The notes under the pieces: model-generated | Database searches by the model: none | The model's input: the letters and a program-made list of their open reading frames with translations, nothing else | What the model was told of the DNA's origin: nothing | Position numbers and translations under genes: made by a program | Shown here: piece after piece, positions 45,935-54,410 of the stretch | How the letters are laid out: each line of letters starts with the position of its first letter | How positions within the stretch are numbered: position 1 is the first letter of the stretch | Source of the DNA: Arthrobacter crusticola | GTDB taxonomy: Bacteria > Actinomycetota > Actinomycetes > Actinomycetales > Micrococcaceae | NCBI RefSeq assembly: GCF_004357995.1 | Contig: NZ_SMTK01000003.1 | Coordinates: 1-64,000, forward strand | Length of the DNA: 64,000 nucleotides | Reading direction: 5' to 3'

Positions 45935-46972
45935 ATGGAAATCGGTGCCTACAGCTTCGGTGACACCCAGCGAAACCCCGACGGCACTCAGCGGTCGACG
46001 ACGGAGGCCATCCAGAACCTCTTCGACGCAATCGTGGTCTCGGACAAGGCCGGACTCGACTATTTCGCGGTCGGTGAGCACCACACGCTGGAAATGCCCG
46101 CATCATCACCGGGGGCACTCATTGCGGCAGCCGCGGCCGCAACCACACAGATCCGTCTCGGCTCGGGAGTGAGCGTGATCAGCACCGACGACCCGGTGCG
46201 GGTGTTCCAACAGTTCGCGACGGCCGACGCGATCTCGGGCGGCAGGGTCGAGATCACGGCGGGACGCGGCTCCTCCGTGGACTCGTACCCACTCTTCGGC
46301 TACGACCTGAAAGACTATGACCGCCTCTACGAGGACAAGCTTGAACTGCTCATCCGGATCAATAAGAACGAATCGGTGACCTGGCGGGGCGCCGGACGTC
46401 CCGCGCTCGATAACCTCCTTGTCGTTCCACGCCCCGTCGCAGGAAGCATGCCGATCTGGGTTGGAACCGGAGGCAACGCACCCTCATCGGTGCGGGCCGG
46501 GCGCCTCGGACTGCCCGTCAGTTACGGGATTATCGGCGGCGCTCCCCACCGCTTCGCGCCCCTGGCCGAGCTCTACCGGCGGACGGCCCAGCAGTACGGC
46601 CACTCGGGTCCGAACATCAAGGTCTCGGTTGCAGCCCTGGGCCTCGTCGCCCCGACGAAGAAGGAAGCACTGGAGCGGTTTCACCCGAGTTGGAGGAACA
46701 TGAGCATCCAGGCGGGCAAGACCCGGGGCTGGCCCGCGCCGGACGACGGGGCGTACCTTGCCCAGGCACACGCTCCCGGCGCCTACTACGTGGGGGATCC
46801 GGACGATGTCGCCGAGCGCATTGTCCACCTGCACGGCTACATGGGACACGTCCGCCATTTCCTTCAAATGGACATCGGCGGCCTCCCTCAGGACCACTTC
46901 CTGGAATCCCTGACTCTCCTCGCAACAGAGGTCAAGCCCCGGGTGGAGCGGCTCCTCGCGAGGGTCTCGTAG
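45935..46972 (+). CDS. LLM-class (luciferase-like) flavin-dependent oxidoreductase
   Basis: This 345-aa TIM-barrel protein (start MEIGAYSFGD) has VGEHHTLEMP, RLGSGVSVISTDDPVRVFQ, AGRGS and YYVGDPDDVAERIVHLH, typical of bacterial luciferase-like monooxygenases or oxidoreductases using FMN or F420. The substrate is unknown. It follows the F420/NADP-type reductase by 35 nt, a plausible reduced-cofactor partner. A shortened tandem copy follows. Confidence 0.92.
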   Translation: MEIGAYSFGDTQRNPDGTQRSTTEAIQNLFDAIVVSDKAGLDYFAVGEHHTLEMPASSPGALIAAAAAATTQIRLGSGVSVISTDDPVRVFQQFATADAISGGRVEITAGRGSSVDSYPLFGYDLKDYDRLYEDKLELLIRINKNESVTWRGAGRPALDNLLVVPRPVAGSMPIWVGTGGNAPSSVRAGRLGLPVSYGIIGGAPHRFAPLAELYRRTAQQYGHSGPNIKVSVAALGLVAPTKKEALERFHPSWRNMSIQAGKTRGWPAPDDGAYLAQAHAPGAYYVGDPDDVAERIVHLHGYMGHVRHFLQMDIGGLPQDHFLESLTLLATEVKPRVERLLARVS

Positions 46973-46997
46973 TCCACAACCCACGATGGAGAAGCAC

Positions 46998-47447
46998 ATG
47001 GAACTCGGCGTCTACAGTTTCCCCTCAAGGTTCCCGCGCCTCGCCGAGCTGTACCGGGCCACTGCGAAACAGGCAGGACACAGCGGTGCCGGAATCAAGG
47101 TCTCCGTAGGCACGCTGGGACTCATCGCACCCGCCAAGGGAGAAGCCGTGGAGCGCTACGACCCGGGCTGGAGGAACATCCAGATCCTGGCGATCGAACG
47201 CCGCGGATGGCCCGGCCCGGACCGGAAGTTCTCCGAGCAACAGGTCCAGCCGCCGTTCGCCTACTACGTCGGCGACCCCGTCGATGTAGCGCGACGCATC
47301 GTCGACCTCCATCAGAAAATCGGTCGTATGCGCCATTTCTTCCAGATGGATCTCGGCGGTCTGCCGCAGGAACAATTCCTCAAATCCATCGAGCTTCTTG
47401 CGACGGAGGTGAAACCCCGCGTCGACCGGCTCATGTCCCGCCTCTGA
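46998..47447 (+). CDS. Internally deleted tandem copy of the LLM oxidoreductase
   Basis: This 149-aa protein aligns with the preceding gene in two parts: its first ten residues (MELGVYSFPS) match the start, then at residue 11 it jumps to what is residue 206 of the full copy (RFPRLAELYRATAKQAGHSG versus RFAPLAELYRRTAQQYGHSG) and continues to the end. About 195 residues, including the first two thirds of the barrel, are missing in frame. It keeps a ribosome site (GGAGAAG) and open frame, so a stable product is possible, but it should lack flavin binding. ATG 46998 is chosen over 46986. Confidence 0.82.
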   Translation: MELGVYSFPSRFPRLAELYRATAKQAGHSGAGIKVSVGTLGLIAPAKGEAVERYDPGWRNIQILAIERRGWPGPDRKFSEQQVQPPFAYYVGDPVDVARRIVDLHQKIGRMRHFFQMDLGGLPQEQFLKSIELLATEVKPRVDRLMSRL

Positions 47448-47537
47448 ACACCCAGCGGCGCCCGGTTGATATTCTCCGCTGGGGACACGGAGGCCACGGC
47501 CTTTTCGATTCGCGGCGGGGAAGTGGAGGAGTGGCAC

Positions 47538-48293
47538 ATGCCGATGTGGCTGCAGGCCCTGGGGTGGGGAACCCTCGCCGGCGGGGCCCTCGTGCTGGGG
47601 TCAGCGATCGCCTGGCTATGGAAGGTTCCTTCCCGGCTCGTGGCCACCATCATGGCCTTCGGAGCCGGTGTCCTGATCTCGGCGCTGGCCTTCGAACTGG
47701 TTCAGGAAGCCGTCGACAGCGGGGGGCTGCTGCCGACGGTCATTGGCTTCCTCACCGGTGCGGTGATCTTCGTCGGCTCGAACATCCTCCTGGCCCGCGC
47801 AGGGGCCAAGCATCGCAAACGGTCCGGGCAGAAGCAGCCCTCGGAGAAGGACGCACCGGGCAGCGGGACGGCTATCGCCATCGGTGCCCTGATTGACGGT
47901 ATTCCCGAATCCGTCGTACTCGGCGTCGGCCTCGTCGCCTCGGGAACCATCAGCCCGGCCATGCTCGCGGCGGTGTTCATCTCCAACGTCCCGGAAGGCC
48001 TTTCGAGTACGGCCGGCATGAAGAAGGCCGGCCGCGGGCCCGCATACGTATTCGGCGTGTGGACGGCCATCGCGGTGCTCTGTGGCTTGGCCTCACTGCT
48101 CGGATACGCCGCCCTGGAGAACGCCCCGGCCGCGCTGATCGCCTTCATCACGGCCATCGCCGCCGGAGGCATCCTCGCCATGCTGGCAGACACCATGATC
48201 CCGGAGGCCTTTGAGGAACATCACAACCTCACCGGTTTCACCACGGCCGTCGGATTCCTCACCGCCTTCACCATCCACCGCGTCGGCGGTTGA
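47538..48293 (+). CDS. ZIP-family divalent metal transporter
   Basis: This 251-aa protein has about eight TMs, with the ZIP metal-site helices IGALIDGIPESVVLG and SNVPEGLSSTAG and the terminal DTMIPEAFEEHHN motif. ZIP proteins import zinc, iron or manganese; the specificity is not evident. GGAGGAG lies 6 nt upstream of ATG 47538, so the longer frame start (47466) is rejected. Confidence 0.92.
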   Translation: MPMWLQALGWGTLAGGALVLGSAIAWLWKVPSRLVATIMAFGAGVLISALAFELVQEAVDSGGLLPTVIGFLTGAVIFVGSNILLARAGAKHRKRSGQKQPSEKDAPGSGTAIAIGALIDGIPESVVLGVGLVASGTISPAMLAAVFISNVPEGLSSTAGMKKAGRGPAYVFGVWTAIAVLCGLASLLGYAALENAPAALIAFITAIAAGGILAMLADTMIPEAFEEHHNLTGFTTAVGFLTAFTIHRVGG

Positions 48294-48360
48294 GCTGACG
48301 GCGGCGCTTCCCACATGTTGCGCACACGGGGGCTTGGCTCCGGAAGCGTAGGCTCGACTG

Positions 48361-49923
48361 ATGAGTTCTGTGGACCGGAGGACTTTCCTCGCTGCGGTGG
48401 CCTTTGGCGGAGCCGCCGCTGTGCTGGCGGCCTGCTCCCGGCCTGCAACGCCGACGGTCGTGCAGACCTCGCCGCCCACCGTGGCGCCACCGCCGGCCGC
48501 TCCGGATTGGGAGAGCCTCCGGTCGAGGATCTCCGGGTCGTTGTACCTGGAGGGTGCCGACGGCTACGAGGACGCGAAGAGGGTCGAGAACCCACGGTTC
48601 GACGGCGCCCTGCCGCTCGCCGTGCTGGCGGCGGCCACCGCGGACGACGTCGCACAGGCGGTCCGCTTCGCAGGGGAGGCGGACGTGCCCTTCGTCGTCC
48701 GGGCCGGGGGCCACAGCTACTCAGGGTATTCCTCGGGAGACGTGGAGCAGGCGGGCCTGGCACCCTCGCTCGTTATCGACCTGCGCGGTCTTTCCGGCAT
48801 CACGGTGGAGGACTCGGGCGCTGCCGTCGTCGGGGCCGGCGCATCGCTGATTCAGGTCTACGGCGCGGTGGGCGCGAGGGGACGCGCGGTGGCCGGCGGC
48901 TCCTGCGCCACGGTCGGCGTCGCCGGGCTGACCCTGGGCGGCGGCGTGGGAGTGCTGACCAGGGCGTACGGGTTGACCTCGGACGCGCTGCGGGCGGTGG
49001 AGCTCGTGGCGGCCGACGGGGAGATCCTGACTGCCAGCCCCGACGAGAACGAGGACCTCCTCTGGGCCTGCCGCGGAGGAGGTGGGCAGGTCGGCATCGT
49101 GACATCGTTGACCTTCGAGACGGTCCCAGCTCCCACCATCACCACCGTGTTCCTCGAATGGGCCTTCACCGATGCCGTGCCCGTCATCCTTGCGTGGCAG
49201 CAGTGGGCTCCCGAGGCGGATCCCCGGCTTTGGTCAACGCTCAAGCTGCTCAGCGGAGCCCGGCACGACGGGCCGACCATCCAGCTCACCGTGACCTGGA
49301 CGGGTCCCTCCGCCGAACTCGACGCCCAGGTCGCGGGCCTCCACGAGGCGGCCGGAGTCCTGCCGCTGGTGAACAGCGTGCGGCCCGACCGGACCTACAC
49401 GGAGGTGATGTTCACCTACGCCGGGTGCGCCGGGGTTCCCGTGGATCAGTGCACCACCGGTGACGGCGGGGCGCTCCGGCGGGAAGCCTTCAGCGCCACC
49501 TCCCATGTCCCCTACGACCTGCTGGACGCCGACGGCGCCGCCGTGCTGGTGGAACGGTGCGTGCTCGGCCACCGGCTGGGAGCCATCGAGACGGGGGTGT
49601 CGCTGGATGCCCTCGGGGGCGCGGTGCGCGAGCTGCCGGCCGACTCGACCGCCTTCGGGCACCGCGGCGCCTACGCCACCGTCCAGTACACCGCCACCTA
49701 TGAGGAGGGCGGGGATCCCGTTCCCTTCGATGAGTTTGTCCGGCAGTCCCGCGCCAGCATGGTCCCGTTCTGGGGTGAAGGCGCCTACTTCAACTACTCC
49801 GACTCCACCCTCACCGATCCGGGGACCTCTTACTTCGGCGAGAACGCGAAGCGGCTGGCCGAAATCCGGGCCGCGGCCGACCCCGCAGGGGTCTTCGCCA
49901 CCCCGGCCTTCCGGACTGCCTGA
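48361..49923 (+). CDS. Secreted FAD-linked oxidase lipoprotein, predicted bicovalent flavin
   Basis: This 520-aa BBE-like protein starts SSVDRRTF, a twin-Arg motif, and has a lipobox VLAAC (Cys25), so it is probably exported folded and anchored to the membrane. His118 in RAGGHSYSGY and Cys182 in GGSCATVG are the two residues that hold bicovalent FAD, unlike the two cytosolic relatives in this window. C-terminal YFGENAKRLAEIRAAADP fits BBE. Secreted carbohydrate or phenolic oxidase is likely; the substrate is unknown. Confidence 0.9.
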   Translation: MSSVDRRTFLAAVAFGGAAAVLAACSRPATPTVVQTSPPTVAPPPAAPDWESLRSRISGSLYLEGADGYEDAKRVENPRFDGALPLAVLAAATADDVAQAVRFAGEADVPFVVRAGGHSYSGYSSGDVEQAGLAPSLVIDLRGLSGITVEDSGAAVVGAGASLIQVYGAVGARGRAVAGGSCATVGVAGLTLGGGVGVLTRAYGLTSDALRAVELVAADGEILTASPDENEDLLWACRGGGGQVGIVTSLTFETVPAPTITTVFLEWAFTDAVPVILAWQQWAPEADPRLWSTLKLLSGARHDGPTIQLTVTWTGPSAELDAQVAGLHEAAGVLPLVNSVRPDRTYTEVMFTYAGCAGVPVDQCTTGDGGALRREAFSATSHVPYDLLDADGAAVLVERCVLGHRLGAIETGVSLDALGGAVRELPADSTAFGHRGAYATVQYTATYEEGGDPVPFDEFVRQSRASMVPFWGEGAYFNYSDSTLTDPGTSYFGENAKRLAEIRAAADPAGVFATPAFRTA

Positions 49924-50023
49924 CCGGAAACGGCGCTTTCCCCCGCCGCGGACCCGGACGGGCTGCGCCGGTGACGACGCGCACCTGCGGTGCTGCACCG
50001 GAGGTGCGGTGCCATGAACGCGG

Positions 50024-50059
50024 CGACCGGTCGGCACCTCCATGGGTGCCGACCGGTCG
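50024..50059. terminator. Bidirectional terminator
   Basis: CGACCGGTCGGCACC (50024-50038) and GGTGCCGACCGGTCG (50045-50059) form a perfect 15-bp stem with a 6-nt loop, between converging genes ending at 49923 and 50085. Confidence 0.88.
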
Positions 50060-50084
50060 GGTTGAGTGGGGGTTGGTGGGAGTG

Positions 50085-50933
50085 TTACTTCTTGTCGGCC
50101 GAAGCGGTCACGGTGGACCAGGCGTCCAGTTCGGTGAGGCGGCCGTTCAGAGCCGCACGCATCTGGTCTGCACCCGCTTCGCCCAGGGCGATGCGCAGCG
50201 GGGGGGTGTCCGAGTCGACGACGGCCATCAGGGCAGCCACGGCGGCGGCCGGGTCGATGCCGGATCCGGCCGGGATCTCACCGATGGCCTTCTGCACGGC
50301 CCGCACGGTTCCGTCGTAGGCCTCGATGGGCTCGGCGAAGGCAAGGTTCGCCAGGAACGGCGTCTCGGTGGCGCCGGGCTGGACGATGCTGACCTTGATG
50401 CCCAGAGGGGCAACCTCCTGCGCCAGGGCCTCGGAGAGACCTTCGACCGCGAACTTGGTCGCGGCGAGCATTCCGACACCCGGGTGCGCGAACTGCCCGT
50501 AGAGCGATGAACCCTGGAGGATCAGGCCGCTTCGCTGGGCCCGCAGTACGGGAAGGGTCGCGCGCAGGACGTTGAGCACGCCGAACACGTTCGTGTCGAA
50601 GATGGCACGCGCCTGCGTATCGGTTGCCTCCTCGACGCCGCCGAACAGCCCGTAACCGGCGTTGTTCGCCACGATGTCGATCGTCCCGAAATTCTCAACG
50701 GTGCGCGATACGGCGGCGGTGACCGCCGCTTCGTCCGCCACGTCGGCGCTCAGCAGCAGCAGGCGGTTCGGGTACTCGCGCGCCAGATCATCCAGCGGCG
50801 CGGTCTTCCGCGACAGTGCAGCGACACTATCGCCCCGACCCAGAGCCGCGAGAACAAGCTCACGGCCAATGCCGCTCGATGCGCCAGTGATAAACCATGT
50901 CTTCGCCTCGGTGGGCGTCTGTGAAGTAATCAT
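50085..50933 (-). CDS. SDR-family protein with Leu at the catalytic tyrosine position
   Basis: This 282-aa protein has TGASSGIG, NNAGYG and SSLYGQ, but the YxxxK signature reads LAATK (GMLAATKFAVEG), so the tyrosine is replaced by Leu. The rest is intact and typical of the same SDR group as the gene at 43579. Either it is a degenerate enzyme or uses another proton donor. Divergent from the CGNR regulator; the frame extends upstream through that gene but the real start is MITSQTPTEAKTW. Confidence 0.87.
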   Translation of the reverse strand: MITSQTPTEAKTWFITGASSGIGRELVLAALGRGDSVAALSRKTAPLDDLAREYPNRLLLLSADVADEAAVTAAVSRTVENFGTIDIVANNAGYGLFGGVEEATDTQARAIFDTNVFGVLNVLRATLPVLRAQRSGLILQGSSLYGQFAHPGVGMLAATKFAVEGLSEALAQEVAPLGIKVSIVQPGATETPFLANLAFAEPIEAYDGTVRAVQKAIGEIPAGSGIDPAAAVAALMAVVDSDTPPLRIALGEAGADQMRAALNGRLTELDAWSTVTASADKK

Positions 50934-50983
50934 GTTATGATCATAGCGCTTTAGCACATTACATACAACCCCTTCTCGCTCTC

Positions 50984-51014
50984 TTGTTATGTTCAAAGTA
51001 ATTTGACGTAACAA
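50984..51014. promoter_or_regulatory. Extended palindrome between the SDR and CGNR genes
   Basis: TTGTTATGT (50984-50992) and ACGTAACAA (51006-51014) are near-perfect inverted arms, with an inner TCAAA/TTTGA (50993-50997 and 51002-51006) around GTAA, giving a 31-nt imperfect palindrome. A TATACT element (51022-51027) ends 6 nt before the GTG start of the CGNR gene. This is a likely shared operator, probably of the CGNR protein itself. Confidence 0.6.
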
Positions 51015-51033
51015 AGGGGTGTATACTTGACGC

Positions 51034-51636
51034 GTGAGCACATCATCCAGCCCGTCGGTTCTAACCGCTACTCCAGGAGTGGAGGCACTCATGGCCTTCA
51101 CCAATACCAAGGCGACCGCGGAAAAAGGCGAGGAATGGGGGAGTCCAGACCAGCTCTCCCACTGGCTCTCCCAGCGCATGGGGGCCCCCGAGGGCCTGGC
51201 CCTCACACCTGCGGACCTCGCCGCCGCGAAGGAGCTCCGTGACGCCCTGGTCGTGAGCATGCTGCACAACGCCGGCCATGCCGTCTCGGAGGAGGAGGTG
51301 GCGCGGGCGCAGGACGCCATCGCGAAGATCGGCGCGGCGCACCCCCTTACGGCCATGCCGTTCTCGCCCCGGGAGAAGCTCGTCCCCCTGCAGTCCGGGT
51401 TCGCGGCGGTCCTGGGCCAGGTCGTGGCAGCCCTGACCGTCACCACGCTTGAAGAGCGGTGGCACAGGGTCAAGGCCTGCGGTAATCCGCAGTGCAAGAC
51501 GGCGTTCTACGACCGCACCCGCAATGGGGCCGGAGCCTACTGCAGGGCCAACCCCTGCGGCACGAAGATGGCGATGCGCTCCTACCGGCAGCGCAAGGCC
51601 AGTGCCGCCGCGAAGGACGCTTCGGCTGAGGCCTAG
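51034..51636 (+). CDS. ABATE/CGNR zinc-finger protein, likely regulator
   Basis: This 200-aa protein has an N-terminal ABATE-like region (FTNTKATAEKG, LTPADLAAAKELRDAL) and a C-terminal CGNR zinc finger (ACGNPQCKTAFYDRTRNG, then AYCRANPCGTKMAMRSYRQRK) with four Cys. CGNR proteins are predicted stress-related transcription regulators. GTG start 6 nt after TATACT suggests a leaderless mRNA; ATG 51091 is an alternative. Divergent from the SDR gene. Confidence 0.88.
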   Translation: MSTSSSPSVLTATPGVEALMAFTNTKATAEKGEEWGSPDQLSHWLSQRMGAPEGLALTPADLAAAKELRDALVVSMLHNAGHAVSEEEVARAQDAIAKIGAAHPLTAMPFSPREKLVPLQSGFAAVLGQVVAALTVTTLEERWHRVKACGNPQCKTAFYDRTRNGAGAYCRANPCGTKMAMRSYRQRKASAAAKDASAEA

Positions 51637-51776
51637 CGCAGGACACCGGCTCCTGGGCCGATGAGGTCCTGATCCTCGCTGTGACTTTCGAGTCTTCGAG
51701 GAACCGCCGTGTCGCTCGAATGACACCCCGGGGGCCTATATTGGAACATCCCCAACGGGAGGGCGAAGGAGGAACC

Positions 51777-52271
51777 GTGACCACCAACACCGAAGGCGCC
51801 ACCGTCAAGGACGCCGCTGTCCCGCGCCGCGCCCTGAAGAAAGCGGAACTCATCGCCTGGCGGGAACTGCACGATACGACCGCAGCGCTCTCGCGCCGGA
51901 TGGGTGGGGTCCTGGGCGCGTCGAACCTCTCCGCGCAGGACTACGAGATCATGATGGCTCTCAGCGAGGCGGAGGACCGCAGCATGCGCTCCTCCGAACT
52001 GGCATCGGCCGTCAACTGGGAGCGGAGCAGGCTCTCGCACCACATCGGAAGGATGGAAAGGCGGGCCCTCGTCCGCCGTGAGGAGTGCCCGACGGACAAC
52101 CGCGGTGCCATCGTGTGCCTTACTGATGACGGCGCCGACGCCTTCCGCCGCGCGTCCGTGCCGCAGTTGAAGGCCGTCAAGGCCCTGTTCGCCGATGCGC
52201 TCACGCCGGAGCAACTGGAGTCCCTGGCGGACATTCTCGGCTCCCTCAAGCGTCACCTCGACACCGCGTAG
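51777..52271 (+). CDS. MarR-family transcriptional regulator
   Basis: This 164-aa protein has the MarR winged helix (SAQDYEIMMALSEAEDRSM, ELASAVNWERSRLSHHIGRM) and wing (TDNRGAIVCLTDDG). The GTG start is fixed by AGGAGG 4 nt upstream. No efflux gene is adjacent; it lies downstream of the CGNR gene by 140 nt, so the target is uncertain. Confidence 0.92.
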   Translation: MTTNTEGATVKDAAVPRRALKKAELIAWRELHDTTAALSRRMGGVLGASNLSAQDYEIMMALSEAEDRSMRSSELASAVNWERSRLSHHIGRMERRALVRREECPTDNRGAIVCLTDDGADAFRRASVPQLKAVKALFADALTPEQLESLADILGSLKRHLDTA

Positions 52272-52332
52272 TCCAACCCCCATTCCGCACGGTTGCGACC
52301 GTGAGCGGCCCCGGAACCTGCCGCACGTCGCC

Positions 52333-53022
52333 CTAGCTGTCCATGGGCCGGTGCTCCACCGGGGAGCCGGCGCCGGGGACGGCGAAGTCGGTCAGGTCAA
52401 TCACCCGGTCGGCGGCGGCCCTCGTCGCGTCGATAAGGCGGGCGTTCGGCTCATCCACCTGCTCCACCCAGGCGCGGGCGGCGTCCTCGGACTTGCCGAA
52501 CCGGACATGCCGGTCGATCAGGCGCTGCACCCGCACGGAGGGATCGACGTCGACGAACCACACCTCGCTCAGCTGCCCGTGAACCTCCCGCCACCCAGGA
52601 GCATCGAGGAGCAGGTAATTGCCCTCGGTGATGAGCAGCACAAGTCCGGGCGCCACCGGAAGGGCGTTGGCGAGGGGCTGTTCAAGGTTCCGCTCGAAGA
52701 CCGGCGCGTAAATGGTGTGGGCCGGCCGGCCGCGCAACCGGGCCAGCAGGTCGGCGTACCCGTAGGCGTCGAAGGTCTCCGGGGCGCCCTTCCGATCACG
52801 CAGGCCCTGGCGCACCAGCTCCTGATCGGCAAAATGGAATCCATCCATCGGCACGTAACCGCGCCGGCCGGGTTCCGCGTCCACCAGTGCGCGGGCGAGC
52901 GTCGACTTTCCGGCGCCCGGCGGCCCGGTGATGCCGAGCAGGGTCCGCCCGCCGTCGACGGACCGCGGGAGAAACCGCTCCAGGTCACCGGGGCCCGCGG
53001 CCCTGATCGTTTCAGCTGTCAC
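52333..53022 (-). CDS. P-loop kinase of the uridine/pantothenate-kinase-like group
   Basis: This 229-aa protein has Walker A GPPGAGKS (residues 33-40), YVPMDGFHF (substrate Asp), ITEGNYLLL and lid-like VRFGKSEDAARAWV, as in YggC/FrcK nucleoside-or-sugar kinases of the PRK/UPRTase-kinase family. Substrate probably a nucleoside or a sugar; not resolved. Convergent with the marR gene; a small CACGGT/ACCGTG hairpin (52288-52303) lies between. Confidence 0.87.
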   Translation of the reverse strand: MTAETIRAAGPGDLERFLPRSVDGGRTLLGITGPPGAGKSTLARALVDAEPGRRGYVPMDGFHFADQELVRQGLRDRKGAPETFDAYGYADLLARLRGRPAHTIYAPVFERNLEQPLANALPVAPGLVLLITEGNYLLLDAPGWREVHGQLSEVWFVDVDPSVRVQRLIDRHVRFGKSEDAARAWVEQVDEPNARLIDATRAAADRVIDLTDFAVPGAGSPVEHRPMDS

Positions 53023-53236
53023 GGCTCCTCTTCGCCTTAGGCAGGATGTACCGCCATTGTGTCCGGGCCGGCACCGTGCGCGCCACCCGGCCCGGACCTT
53101 GACGGCCGCCGCGGGGATCCCGGCCGGTTAGCCGGATGTTAAGGGGGAGTCGGGGCCCCGGTCACCTTCCGGACCCGGTCCGTTCGCCGATCCCCGCGAC
53201 GGTGGAAGGGCAAATTGCCCCCGACCAGGAGCTCCA

Positions 53237-54334
53237 GTGAAACCACGACACCTTCCCGCCACAGCGGCCCTCTGCCTCGCCCTGGCGTTCGGCACCGCCG
53301 CCCCCGCCGCCGCACAGACCGCTCCCGCTCCGGCCACCAACGGCCACTCCGCGCCGGCCGCCGGCGCCCACTTCGACCTCCAGGCCCACCGCGGCGGGAT
53401 CGGCCTCACCGTGGAGAGCACCCTCCCGGCGTTCGCCGCCGCGCTGCGCACGGGGGTCTCGACGCTCGAGCTTGACCTGCAGATCACCCGGGACGGCCGG
53501 GAGGTGATCACCCACGACCGCCGGATCGATCCCCGGAAGTGCGCCGACACCGCGCCCGTGGTCCCCGGCGACCCGCAGTTCCCCTACGCCGGCAAGTACG
53601 TCAAGGACCTCACCTTCGACCAGGTCCGCACCCTCGACTGCGGATCCCAGGCGCACCCCTCCCACCCCGGCCAGGTCACGGTGCCGGGCGCGAAAATGCC
53701 GACCCTGGCCGAACTATTCGCCCTGGTGAGGGCGCACCGGGCCAGCCAGGTCGAGTTCAACATCGAAACCAAGGTGGAGGCAGGCGCCCCGGAACAGACC
53801 GCCCCGCGGGAGCAGTTCGTCGAGGTGGCGCTGCGGGAAATCCGGGCCGCCGGCATGGAGCGCCGGGCCTCCATCCAGAGCTTCGACTGGGGCGCCCTGC
53901 GCCTGGTGCAGCAGCAGGCGCCGGAGATTCCGACCGTCGCCCTCACCAATAAGGACTTCCTGCAGGTCGGACAGCCCGGCGCCTCGCCCTGGCTCGGTGG
54001 CATCGACGCCGACGACTTCGGCGGGGATCTCGTCCAGGCGGCCTCCTTCCTGGGCTTCGACGCGGTCTCACCGGTGCACGGCTCGCCGCAGAACGGCACG
54101 GTCATCGACGGCAACTACGTCCCCTACGTCACCGCCGACATGGTCCAGCGGGCGCACGCTGCGGGAATGCAGGTCATCCCCTGGACGGTGAACGACGAGG
54201 CCACCATGTCCAGCCTGATCGACCTCGGCATCGACGGGCTGATTACTGACTACCCGGACCGGCTGCGCGCGGTCCTCGCCGGGAAGTCGATGAAGCTGCC
54301 CCACCAGTACAAGGAAGCCAAGGCGTCCTCCTAG
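53237..54334 (+). CDS. Secreted glycerophosphodiester phosphodiesterase
   Basis: This 365-aa protein has a Sec signal peptide (ALCLALAFGTAAPAAAQ) and the GDPD active site: His51 (QAHRGG), Glu78 and Asp80 (LELDLQI), and His93 (ITHD). It hydrolyses glycerophosphodiesters outside the cell to glycerol-3-phosphate and alcohols for phosphate or carbon supply. GTG start with GGAG 5 nt upstream. A long Ala/Pro linker follows the signal. Confidence 0.93.
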   Translation: MKPRHLPATAALCLALAFGTAAPAAAQTAPAPATNGHSAPAAGAHFDLQAHRGGIGLTVESTLPAFAAALRTGVSTLELDLQITRDGREVITHDRRIDPRKCADTAPVVPGDPQFPYAGKYVKDLTFDQVRTLDCGSQAHPSHPGQVTVPGAKMPTLAELFALVRAHRASQVEFNIETKVEAGAPEQTAPREQFVEVALREIRAAGMERRASIQSFDWGALRLVQQQAPEIPTVALTNKDFLQVGQPGASPWLGGIDADDFGGDLVQAASFLGFDAVSPVHGSPQNGTVIDGNYVPYVTADMVQRAHAAGMQVIPWTVNDEATMSSLIDLGIDGLITDYPDRLRAVLAGKSMKLPHQYKEAKASS

Positions 54335-54410
54335 GAGGTGTCGGCCGCGGGCCGGGTCTCCGTGCAGGTTTCCCCCTGCCGGAAATGCCCGGCCCGTGCG
54401 ACACTGGCGC

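Noticed and set aside
50085..51497. Apparent 470-codon SDR fusion
   Set aside because: The extra N-terminus is antisense to the CGNR gene; the SDR motif TGASSGIG follows a normal start at 50933.
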